Positions 11,489 through 22,180 of a stretch of DNA of 64,000 nt are shown here, one piece after another. The position numbers and the translations under genes are program-made. The notes beneath the pieces were generated by a model. It ran no database searches and had not been told where the DNA came from. It worked only from the letters and a program-made list of their open reading frames with translations. The stretch's first letter is position 1, and each line of letters begins with the position of its first letter. The DNA is from Juglans regia (taxonomy: Eukaryota; Streptophyta; Magnoliopsida; Fagales; Juglandaceae), in NCBI RefSeq assembly GCF_001411555.2, contig NC_049904.1:31199370-31263369 (forward strand), given 5' to 3'.

Positions 11489-12515
11489 ATCATGAATGGA
11501 ATTTGCAAGAGTTTCAATTTTATCCCTTTTTGTTTTTCAGTCGTATGGGAATATTTGAAACCTCATGACATGATGTTTAAAGCTTATTTTTGCCAAGAGT
11601 ACGTAAGTTGGACGGACAAAATTATTGTTAGGATAAACACGAATATAATTGAGTCATGATCTATCTAAATTAGAAGAATACTGATATGATACATTGAAAC
11701 TGATCATCAAAGTCCATGAACCAAGAAAATGTATTTCAAAAAATAAAATAAAATAATATATAGTCATGATGATCAAAACTGGACCGATAATTAATATTTG
11801 GAAATTAAACTCAAATTAATGAAGAAAAGTATGATTTTATTTATTTTTATATATTTGGATTTTAATTTTTGAATATTATTTTGTATAGATTTTTGCCAAC
11901 AAATTCTCTACCGTCAAGGTACTGAGTATTTTAGCCCCAAATCGGTTACAGAAGACATCATCGTCTACCTTACTATGTGTGCTCGATCAACCTATCGACC
12001 GACTGAACAATATTAATTTTTTCAACGACAGAAGTTGGAGATGCCGTATAAGCAACTTAAAAGGACTGATTAAAGATTCTCAGACTGGATAGGTAATATG
12101 CACGTGGATAATATTTGGGAAACATTTGGTCTTGTCAGCTTATCCTTTCCTTTAATCAAAACAAAAGGTTGCCAAAAGCCAACTGCTTTGCTTGCTTGCC
12201 TGCCTTTTTGGTTAGGTTATTAAAAAAGCACACTCCAAGAAATTCTTTGTCGTCTTCAAATGTTTGTTTGGCCAGGCAGAAAAGCTGTGGATATGGGAAA
12301 AACACAAGAAAGAAAAAGAAAAAGAAAATTCTGTGTGCTATTGGCATACTGTTATTTGTAATATTATTTGTACCTGATGTTATAGCATCACTTACACCTA
12401 TACAGACTAGAGCAATGCAGAGCGGAATATAACCCTAGCTCTTACAAAAAGCTAAAGAAACGTGTGCACATTGAAAGAACCCATATTGAAAACGTTTCAG
12501 AAGAACAATCATCTT

Positions 12516-15500
12516 TTACACCCGGACACCTATCCTCTGAGCAACCTGCATCAGACAATATCATTGACAGTAAAAACACTCTCATACCAAGTAATTCACA
12601 GTAAAAATGAAAGATGTAGATAACAACATACCTCCTTAAAAGAGTGAACATCACTTCCCCAAAGCCAAGCATCACAACCTGCATCTCTGGCACCCCATAT
12701 ATCATTCCTGCGGTCATCCCCTACATGTACAGCATCCTCAGGCTTTACTCCCAATAAATCGCAAGCTTTTAGAAATATTGTTGGATTTGGTTTCTCTGCT
12801 TCAACCTGTTAAGGGGGGCAGAGAGAGAGAGAGGATCAGAAAATGATCAGGTGTATCCATAACCATATATATTAGAGGAAAATGATTTATTCCAAGACAA
12901 TAACGATATCTATATGAAGAAATCTTTTTAATCTCAAAAATATATTTGTTAACTGTCGATAGACAAGCAAACACACTCATATAAATGAGAGATAACGACT
13001 ATAAAATGATGAAGGAACAAAATGCACATACTTCAGCTGACACTGCCACAGCATCAAACCAATGATCACAATTTAGAGCCCGCAACAGAGGTCTTAATCG
13101 AGTGTCAAAATTTGACACAACGCCCAACTTCACACCCGCTTTTCTCAGAGCTTTAAAAACTTTCTCAGCATCAGGATCACAGAGGTGCCAAGCCTGTGCA
13201 AACAAACATTGGAAAAAGCTCATTATTATAAGTATCTACAATTCAGCATAAGATTAATAAATTCCAAGTTATGTTTACGCAACCTTATCAGTTGTGTAAT
13301 AGCTATAAAGCTCTTCAAAGTATTGAGTATCTGAACAGCCCGTGGAATAACTGACTATATATTGCCAGAAGGGCCTCCCATCATTAACATATCTGCAATT
13401 GAAGAACAAAGCTTACATAATTGATCCAAAGAGCAGAGATCCCCAACAAACATGTCACATGTCAGAAGAATTGCGAGCTTTTGCTGTTGAAACAAGAGGA
13501 ATGTGAAGGGTTTCTCGATAATATCTTTACTCATTCAAAAAAGGAAGGAAAAGATGATTAAAAAAAAAACCAGGATAGAGGTGTTTCATTACCACAGTTT
13601 AAGAACATGAAAACATGGCTTATGGATAAAAAGACCTTGGAGAGATATATACTAGATCCTTGAGAGAGAATAAGTGTGAAATTAGAGTTTCCTTTCAGTT
13701 TCTATAGTAATAAAACAAGGACGCAACATCAGGTTGAAGTGACTGACAACTTCACCGATGATGACATTTAAAGGGTTCATAGTAAATTTATAAATTACCA
13801 ATATGATGAAATCTTTATAAACCCAACTAAGAGAAGAAAAAAAGATGAGCTACTACATTTCTCCTTTAAGCAAGAACCCATGCTTTGATGAGTCGTAAGA
13901 ACTCATTCAGACCAAAAGATCAAATAAATATAAGATATCGAATAAAAAATAGAGTGCTTCAGGATGTAGTATACAATTCCCCCCTCCTCTAAACTCACAA
14001 TGAAGGTATCATATCAAATAACAGACTGTTATTGGAGATTTGGACAGAGAAACATGTGCGTTTCGGATAGACAAAATTAGCCTTATCTGAATGAAATGAA
14101 AGATAACAAAAGAAAGATTGTCAAACTAATCTCTCTCAATTTCCTCTTCTTTTCCTTCGAACGTCCAATCAAATAAAGACAATCTCACATTTCTTCTCCC
14201 TTCTTATCCTCTCCTACTCTTTCCCTCTAACTCAATCATAATTTACGGGTCTAGATCTCATCTTTGTTGCAATATTAACTCAATCATAATTTACGGGTCT
14301 AGATCTCATCTTTGTTGCAATATTTTAGTTTACTCAATGGTGGGTATACGGAATCACAAAGATAAGCCCACACGGCTTGGAAGGAGGAAACATAACTATG
14401 GGTCTTAAAACGACTCATTACTAATGCAGACAATTTATTACTAATGAGCAGTGGGTCGATACACTCGCACTAACTCTCAAAGTACCCTGCCTATATGCCT
14501 TTGAACAACACATAACTGATGTAAACTATTTTTAAATGGCCATCGGCACCATACACTGAAGTGAATATTGGTCTCAATTATTTTCACAACTCATTTCATA
14601 TCATCTAATCATTATAATTTTTTCAATTTCTCACACATAATAAAATAAACAATTCAACTTTTTCAAATTACAAAACAATAATAATATTAAAAAAATATTC
14701 TAACAATATTTTATTCAATTTTCAACTTTTATCTAAACTCATTTTATTTCATCTCAACTTTTATCTCAAAGTTCCTTGCCTATGTGCTAGACGAAAACCG
14801 GTCCTATATCTTCAACATGATACAAACATTTCTAAAACTTACGCAAACTCATAACTGAAATGTTCAGAAGTCAAATTTCACGTGCATAACTATAAACTCT
14901 ACGGTTGAGTCATGTTTGAAAAATTGAAATATCAAACACATTACAGATGGGAAAATTCTATTACGGGGCTCCGTGACCCCGGCAAATCAACTTTAGTACC
15001 GAAACTCATTAACTGCAATTCAAAGTAGTACTTTAAGTCCATCAGTACTTTGTAAGAGAAAAAAAATGGTGGAATATAGAGTTTCTAATTAATTCCAGCA
15101 AGGCAGAAAATATTAATAGCTTATTCGGAAAAGAGAGGAATATTGGGCAAAATATTCATGATAAATACAAAACGAGAAAGATCCATTTGGGAAAACACTA
15201 ATTACCAAATGACCAAAAAGAACGGCAAATAGAGAAGAAAAAAAGAAAAAGCAGAAGAGACCTGAGGCGAGATCTACCCCAAGGCTGGTCATAAGCCCTT
15301 CTGTATCTGTTCAGTATCTCAGTCTCTGAGTACTTCACCCCATATTTCTCCCCGATCTTCCTATAAATCTAACAACAAGCAAAACAGAGAGAAAGATACA
15401 GAGGTCAAATCAACACGGCAAAATTCACTAATTTTACTCCAGAGAAACCACAAACTATATTCCACAACAACAACCACCAGAATTAAGGAAAAAAAAAAAA

Positions 15501-16076
15501 GGAGAAACTGACAAAACCCAGAAACCCATTGATGCAATTCATATGTACATTCACTCACAAGTTCACAACCAAGAAAACCAATTCATGAACACTTTCATCA
15601 CAGAAATCCGGCAATGTAAAAAAAACCACTCAGACACACAGAATTGCAACACGCGCAATGATGCACTGACATACCCCGAGCCCAAAATTCCTATAGATGC
15701 ACCGAAACGCACATAAATATTACCTAAATATATACATGTTTCTGTGTGTGTGCGCGCGCGCGCGCCTGAAGGAGAGAGAAAGAGAGAGAGATACCTGAGC
15801 CATAGGCTGAGAAGGAAGAAGAAGTGTGCCAGCAGCGTCAACCAACAAGGCCTTGTGAGTGATCTCACCGTACAAAGACCTCCGATAATCCTCATAGTCT
15901 TTCAGTCCAAACATCTCCAGCCCCACGGACCTCGACTCCGCCGGAGCAACCGCGGTGGACCAACACATTGCCCCATATTTCCCAAAGTGGCCCATCCGAA
16001 TCCCACTGGTATTAGATCGACATGACCCAGAAGAGAGAAGTCTAGGGAGATTCGTTCTCTTTGCAATCAGAGACAT
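12516..16076 (-). CDS. HAD-like hydrolase (HDHD3-type, plant form)
   Basis: Six exons on the minus strand: 15795-16076, 15262-15368, 13284-13392, 13032-13193, 12632-12805 and 12516-12545, all GT-AG with consistent phases, for 287 residues. HAD motifs are visible. Motif I is LLVDAAGTLL with nucleophile-position D80. Motif II is GVVSNFD (S193), motif III is the lysine of AEKPNP (K225), and motif IV is VGDDRRND (D250, D251, D255). The first 60 residues are rich in Ser/Arg with few acidic residues, consistent with an organelle-targeting peptide (inference). The overall sequence matches plant haloacid-dehalogenase-like proteins related to human HDHD3, whose substrate is not established. Motif I has Ala where classic HAD phosphatases have the second Asp, which may mean weak or different catalysis. 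Introns hold a MITE and a 48-bp tandem duplication. Confidence 0.9.
14229..14324. repeat. 48-bp perfect tandem duplication in a HAD-gene intron
   Basis: Bases 14229-14276 are repeated exactly at 14277-14324 (each begins aactcaatcataatttacgg). Lies in intron 2 of the HAD-like gene, so no coding effect is expected. Identity of the copies implies a recent event or an assembly artefact. Confidence 0.92.
14560..14766. repeat. Tourist-like MITE in a HAD-gene intron
   Basis: Carries the family core (aataaacaattcaacttttt, ttctaacaatattttattca, ttcaacttttatctaaactc) flanked by eroded ends with tcatctaatcatt and catctcaactttta. Sits inside intron 2 of the HAD-like hydrolase. Confidence 0.6.
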
Positions 16077-16272
16077 TTTCTAAGTCACATTTGAGGTTTT
16101 TCGTTCATTTCACGGCTGCTTGTGTTACTAAAAGAAGTCCCAATTGCCAGTAGAGTAGCTTCTTCTTGTTTTATGGCTTTAATTTGAGCTTCAGATCTAA
16201 TTTCAGTTGACAATTATTTCATGCGTCTGACGCTGATTTGTGAGGAGGAAGAACGATTTGCTCTGCCACAAA

Positions 16273-16279
16273 TTATATA
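16273..16279 (-). promoter_or_regulatory. Probable TATA box of the HAD gene
   Basis: TATATAA on the minus strand, about 197 bases upstream of the ATG at 16076, in otherwise mixed-composition sequence. The implied 5' UTR is about 160 bases. Weak evidence. Confidence 0.35.
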
Positions 16280-16384
16280 GACCCTGAAAATGGGGAGTGT
16301 TGTTAATTTGCCCCTTAATTTTAATATTATTACGGCTATAGCACATTTACTTGCTCAAATTAATTTCCATTAGAAAGATTGATT

Positions 16385-16555
16385 TAAATAAATGATAATT
16401 GTAGTCGTGAGTGTGCAAGTACTGTATAATTATTTTGAAAAAAAATGAATAAATAAGATATTTACATAAAAAGAAATTAATTTTTTAATAGTAAATCTCA
16501 CTTTTTTTCAAAACGACTAAACGTTATTTGCGCACTCCACAACTGTATATATCAT
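16385..16555. repeat. Foldback MITE
   Basis: The left arm (gataattgtagtcgtgagtg ... attttgaaaaaaa) and the right arm (tttttttcaaaacgac ... cgcactccacaactgtatat) are imperfect reverse complements around an AT-rich centre. Sequences of similar style occur near 17080-17160 and 22310-22530. Confidence 0.5.
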
Positions 16556-18021
16556 TAGTTATTGATTTAACATTTTTTAATATATATTTTAAACTATTTT
16601 ATATTTAAATCTATAAAATTATATAAAACACAGGATGAAAAAAATCAAAATTAAAGAACAATATTGATCTTACTAACATTAAAAAAATTAATATTATTTT
16701 CATCTTTAATTGCTCATTCTTAGTCATTTGGATTGATGTAAAACACCTTACTCTGTTTCATTAGTTAACCATTTAGATACAAATTCACTTAAAACTAGGC
16801 AAGTTAATTAATGTGAATGATATGATAAAAATCCAGAATAACTGCATTCCTCTTTAATTTATGTTTCAAAAGATTATTTAATATTATAATTAAAGTTTTT
16901 TTATCATTATTACCAATATAAAAAATATATTTATAAATTATATAAGATTACATTCGCCATTTTCTCATATGTATTGGATGTAAGGAATTATGATCTTCGT
17001 CACTTATGATTTCATATATTATTTGAGATTTTTATTTATAGGTAGTGAGATCTCATTTATTGGTCATTACTGTCTAATGAACGTTAAACGTAAAGTACGT
17101 AAGTGCTGCATAATCATTTTAAAAAAAATATATAGTTTGTTATTAAAAATTAATTTACGAAATATGAATTTTATATATATTTATTTTTTTAAAAGATATT
17201 ACACGGCATCTATGTATATTACGATTATAAATATTATTTCTCTTACATAATTACATAATATTAGAGAAAAAAAAAACAGAAAATTATTAGAAAATGCTAT
17301 AGATCCCGACAATAGATCCCGATTATTATTTTTTAACTTAATGATTAATTAAGTGTTAATTTGTGATGTTGTGAATTTTTTAAAAAATATATTTAAAAAA
17401 TTCATGAAAAAAATGCACGTACTCGCACTAGAATAAAGTGAATCGGCTGTTTTGGCAATGACTACAACAGACAATAACAAGAGAAAGAGAACCAACTCAA
17501 GGGATACCGAATCCCGGATGCGTACGAAACTGCTGATGTGGCGGACGACGCAGGCGGTTAAATCCTCGTCAGCAAATTCCCCCTCCACAAACCATATCGA
17601 AAAGTGTGAATCCCAACGCTCCGTGGACCCCACTATCGCCTTCCTCCCTTCACGAATAATCGCCGGTGGACCCAAACCTTACATTCAATAATTATTAATT
17701 TATTTATTTTTGGCCTTTTTGTTTGGTTCAATACGTTTGATGAATAGACACACCTATTTTTGGTTTATTGGTTATTTTCTATTTATTTATTTATTTGTAG
17801 TAATATGATATGGTCGGACAGTGACAGAAAGCTCCAAATGCATACACTCCAATTTTTGAAGATTAAAATAAGAATGCCACTGAAAATTATGGTCGGGTTT
17901 GACTTATTAACACAGCATGGGAGCGATGGCCGATGAGACAAATCATGGGTTCTTTTTTTAATGTTATTAATGAAAAGGATTTATTTCCCAAAGGTTCAGG
18001 CTGCATTGGAATTGATTTGAG

Positions 18022-18227
18022 TTAGGCTTCGTTTGGAACCATAATTACTCTCAATTCATCTCAACTCATCATTACAACTTTTTTAAATCTCAACACAAAA
18101 TATAATAAACAATTCAACTTTTTCAAATCCTAAAATAATAATAATAATAATAAATAATATTCTAATAATATTTTATTATCTCAACTCAACTCAATTCAAC
18201 TCACTTCAACATCCAAACGCAACCTTA
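18022..18227. repeat. Tourist-like MITE with readable ends
   Basis: Left end ttaggcttcgtttgg and right end ccaaacgcaaccttag are inverted repeats. The core has aataaacaattcaacttttt and ttctaataatattttatt, and subterminal tracts of tcatctcaactcat. Matches the copies at 14560, 26859, 37833 and 39082. Confidence 0.7.
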
Positions 18228-18889
18228 GAGTTTTTTTTTTTTAATAAATAATAACGAGTTGAAATGATAGAATAAATTTTATAAGATTTATTTAAAATGA
18301 GTTTAGATATATTTATATATTAAGATGAGTTAAATTTTTTATGAAAACTATTAAATATTTTTTAACATTTGTGTTTGCTTATTTTTTAATATTATATTTT
18401 ATAATTTTTTTTTGTATTTAAAAAAAATAAAAAAATAGTTCAAAAAATAAAAAAATTTACAATGTTGGTCTATAGCCCTAACAGCTTATTTATCTATCAT
18501 ATCAAGTGACGTCAGTTAATAAATTTTTTTTCTATAAAATTTCTTTACAATTAAAAGATTTTTAAAGAAACATTTCATTCAAAACACAAAACAGTGCACA
18601 AAATAATGAAAAAAGTGAGTTACTATGATAGTATGACCAAGGCTTCGCCATGAGTCTCTAACATTGAAGACAAGCCGTACATTTAGACCTACGATTGAGG
18701 TTGCGATTGTTAGTAGATCGGTGTTTCAGTGCACATATCTAAGACTTGTTGGTTACGTAAGCTTTTTCTAATATATATGCGATTTTTTGTGAAAAATATA
18801 TTGTTAAACGAGATGGCGCCGGACGGTAGTGTCGTCAATAAGTCCGCTCAACAAGTGGATGTAGACAATAAAGACATAGGTGGAGACAT

Positions 18890-19213
18890 AATGTGAGTGT
18901 CCATTTATCACCCCGCCCAAGCGGGGGACAAGGTGTAGGATGGGTGGTTACCCTCCCATAGGGTTGGTAGCACCCCCAACGTTAGGCGATAGGCCCATAT
19001 TCATAGATTCAGCTACAAAAATCATAATTTTTTTTTACTTTTCTTTTCCTTTTGTTTTTGCATATACAACGAATAAATGAATCATTCTTATCGGGCTACA
19101 ATCTCATCTGAGAGTAAAATTGGGGTAGAAGTTTTCGTGTCTGCAATTTGAAACCCGGGTTCCGGTTCAGATATATTCAGATTCTCGGGCCGGAACCCGG
19201 ATGAACAGTCCTA
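18890..19213. repeat. GC-rich transposon fragment, possible hAT end
   Basis: An unusually GC-rich patch (accccgcccaagcgggggac near 18910; cccgggttccggttcag near 19156) embedded in AT-rich DNA. The right side read on the minus strand starts taggactgttcatccgggtt, similar in style to hAT MITE ends (tagg...gt). No target duplication could be read, so family placement is tentative. Confidence 0.3.
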
Positions 19214-19563
19214 GATTCAAGTCCTTTCGGTGATTAATGGTATGAGTTCATTGATTTATGCTATATTCTACGCTATCATCTTACTTGCATCAGATCAATT
19301 TTCTTAGAAAAACACAAACCTAATTTTCTTGCCTTCTTGGTTCCGATTGAATCTTTTTTTTCTCTCCCTGATATACAATGACTCAAAAAGAAGAAAAAAG
19401 ATGGAGCTCATTAACCAATCTCATGAGATAGAAACAATAAAATATACATAGCAGCCATCCAAGTGTAAGATTTAAAACAGTTCTGCAAACAATATTGTGA
19501 ACAAGCAACATCAAGCATCACAGAATACTTCATCAAGACTAGAAGTACTATTCTTCCATTTGC

Positions 19564-19790
19564 ATCATAATTAATTACCTATTTCCCACAATCTCCTTCC
19601 TTAAGCTCCACAAGCATGTCACCTGTGAGAAATCTTCTCAAACTACAAAACCTGTAAATAACACTCAAATGTAATAGACTGCAAGAAAATCTTATAAAAA
19701 ACCCAGCCACCGATAAGTCAATGTCAAAATGAAAGAATACTAACCATCTGCAAGATGACCTTCCCAAAACCATGCTTTCCCATGATTGCC
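19564..19790 (-). other. Exon-like blocks with splice-like edges, unassigned
   Basis: Read on the minus strand, one block ends ...gtcatcttgcagatg before a gttagt donor-like site at about 19743. A second block starts after ttatttacag near 19652 and contains gtgacatgcttgtggagc. They lie downstream of the cystatin-like gene, same strand, and could be spliced 3' UTR exons of it, or chance. No protein similarity recognised. Confidence 0.2.
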
Positions 19791-20647
19791 TAAGCCAGCG
19801 GGACATAAATAAAAACAAAACAAAACAAAAACAAAAAGTGAAAAAGAAGAAGCAGAAATGACAGTTCAACATCAATTTTTTTATATAAGAATTACTAAAT
19901 TCTCAATATCCAAACATATAAAATGAAAGCAACAGCCAATATTTTGCTAAAGAGTAGCAAAGTTAAAAATCGTTAACATGTTTTATAATTCCTAAGCAAA
20001 TACAATTAGCTTCACAATTGTTTGTTCACAGTATTTTTCTAAAATAAACCCACAGTACATAAAGCTAAAACCAAATGAAAGATTTAAAGGAAAGAATGAA
20101 AAAGAGCAATAACTGATTGTACAAGATCATCAAAAGGATCGGAGGACAAGAAGCTTAAATACGAAGTTAGGGTATAAATATATTCTCCAGTAAGAATGTA
20201 AAGGACTAGGGGAGAAGCGCTGTAGGAGTGGAGGGATACCCTCCAGGCATTAGAAAGAACCATAGAAAAAAATTGAGTAATACATAATAGTGATTCAAAG
20301 ACGAGGAGATGCCATGTATTAGGTTGTATTCTTTTTACTAAAAGTACTATTGAGTGCTGTAAATCATTCAAGAGATTAAAGAGGTCCTATATAGAGGATC
20401 CAGATTGTAAAAAACAATGCTGCTAATAATTTTTCTTTTAAAAATTCTATCCGCTAATAAATAAAATGACTGTTTTACAATTACAACGCCAGCTAATTTA
20501 CCTCTCAAAAAAGGTGAAGATTTCCATCATCAGCCTCTCCTAATTCAAGTAAAATGTAAATCTCCTCAATGGTAAGTGGATTAATTAAAAAGAAACAAAA
20601 ACAATAATCTCTTAATCCTGTCACAAAGCCGTAAAGGCTTAATTGAA

Positions 20648-22180
20648 TTAATATCCTTCGAAGGTAATGCATTTACCTTGTTCATCCTCAGTAGGTTTTA
20701 GCCTGAAAGACAACACAGACTCCCCAAATACATCCATACGCACTACAGCTTGATAGGTCTTAGTCTTGCCTCCATCATCAAGATCCTTGGCCTCAAAGGT
20801 GATGAAAAACCTGACTATATCAAGAACCATAGACATTGTTTTTAAAACCTTCACAAGCTCCAGCTTCACACTTGTAACCTACACAACAATGTCATCATAT
20901 AATATATAAGAAATTAATAGTATAGGGCATAACAAATAACTGACTATATATCAGCACATTGGAATGAAACTTCCCATGAACTTTAGAAATAGACTTCTAC
21001 CTCCTCCATGCTCTATGTATACACATTACAGAGCTCATGTTTATTCTACCAATAAAGAAAATCCCAATACAGCTTATGCATCATAAACAGAAAAAACTAC
21101 TGCTCGGAAAAACAGTTCGATTCAGTCCAATTCAATTTGAATATGTAAAAAACCAAACCGGTTTTAGTGAACTTTTTGAATCGTTCACTGAACCGCTTCA
21201 ATTGACCAATTTAGGTTGATTCAAACCATTTTAGACTAATTTGAACCGATTCAAAACTAAATTTATTTTAAGTTATCTAACAACTGAGGTTTTTTTTTAA
21301 TTTCTAGGTACAAAAATATTTTTTTTTATTGGCACTGGGTGTCCAGGAATAGCATCCCGACTAATCCCGGGAGTGCACAGGCCCTCGACAAGGAATTTGC
21401 CGCAAGTGCATTCTTCGTACAAAAATATGATATTACTAAACATACACTAACTTTATTATCATTTTATCCAATAAGAATCACGTGCTTATAACTTAATGGT
21501 CTTTATCTTCTTCATATATGAGGCAACAAATTGTTGACAATTAAGGTTAAATATATAAATTACATATTTATTTAACTAAATTCATCTCATATTTTTTATT
21601 AAAACTAGTCAGTGAATTTAAATCTTACACATGATATTAAAATTCTTGAATTGCATTATACATAATTTTTAATATTTTTTATCAATATTGAAATAAATAA
21701 CCGATTCAAAATTGTCATGAATAGACAGATTCAATTCGTTGAATAGCCCGATTCCAATTTTTCGAGCCTTGGAAAAAACCAAAATTTGGAAGAGCCTTAA
21801 TAGTATATACGGTATACCCAATGCAGCATCTCAGAAATATAAAATTAAAAAAGTAAACCTTGAAGCGACGGTGGTATTCGTCAATTGCAAGCTGCGAATA
21901 TTGTTGGAACAAGATGTATTCGTCCTCGCGGTTTAAGTTGCATGGTTGGATCATGTGAAAAGAGGAGACGTCAGGCATGGAAGGAATATCAAAGCCCTAA
22001 AATAACGAACGGGACGAGGAGATGAAGTAATTAGCTGGGTTAAAGCAGGCAAGGGAATAGAAGAACATAATGGATTCTACTAACCTCGCTCTTCACAACT
22101 TCATTCCTGTAGAAGACGAATTCCTCGTCAGTCATTATATGCTCTTCATCAAATCTGCCACACTTTTCTACCGAACCCAT
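20648..22180 (-). CDS. Cystatin-fold protein (plant cystatin-like family)
   Basis: Three exons on the minus strand: 22085-22180, 21859-21996 and 20648-20878, GT-AG with phase-0 junctions, for 154 residues. It opens MGSVEKC, then an acidic ITDEE-type segment (MTDEEFVFYRNEVVKSEGFD, 16-35). A helical stretch follows (about 56-77, ILFQQYSQLAIDEYHRRFK). The C-terminal beta region LELVKVLKTMSMVLDIVRFF plus ITFEAKDLDDGGKTKTYQAVV resembles cystatin sheets (ITLEA...KxYxAxV). This resembles the plant cystatin/monellin-superfamily proteins of unknown function that carry an acidic MT[DE]EE N-terminus. The inhibitory QxVxG loop is not present (TMSMVL at that place), so protease inhibition is doubtful. Intron 2 contains a SINE fragment and other repeat debris. 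Gene structure is fairly sure; function is unknown. Confidence 0.7.
21320..21416 (-). mobile_element. Truncated SINE with 12-bp target duplication
   Basis: A 97-base insert with a T-run at its left end (an A-tail on the minus strand) and a GC-rich body (ggcactgggtgtccaggaat ... gtgcacaggccctcgac). It is flanked by identical gtacaaaaatat at 21308-21319 and 21417-21428. The short length and lack of an obvious A/B box suggest a 5'-truncated copy. It lies in intron 2 of the cystatin-like gene. Confidence 0.75.

Larger units (their letters stand above)
9823..12515. other. Intergenic region between the bHLH and HAD genes
   Basis: About 2.7 kb holding the bHLH promoter side, a MITE at 11067-11275 and a long (TA)n tract at 11420-11488. 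Small frames near 12115-12432 lack recognisable domains and lie in the 3' flank of the HAD gene. No further gene seen. Confidence 0.5.
16280..20647. other. Intergenic region between HAD and cystatin-like genes
   Basis: Repeat-rich gap holding a foldback element (16385-16555), a MITE (18022-18227) and GC-rich repeat fragments (18890-19213). A patch at 17440-17690 is less AT-rich and keeps CpG. Its short frames on both strands show no recognisable domain, so I do not call a gene there. Confidence 0.45.

Noticed and set aside
17349..17691. Overlapping frames on both strands in a CpG-containing patch
   Set aside because: No recognisable domain, splice context or initiation context; both strands open by chance in mixed composition.
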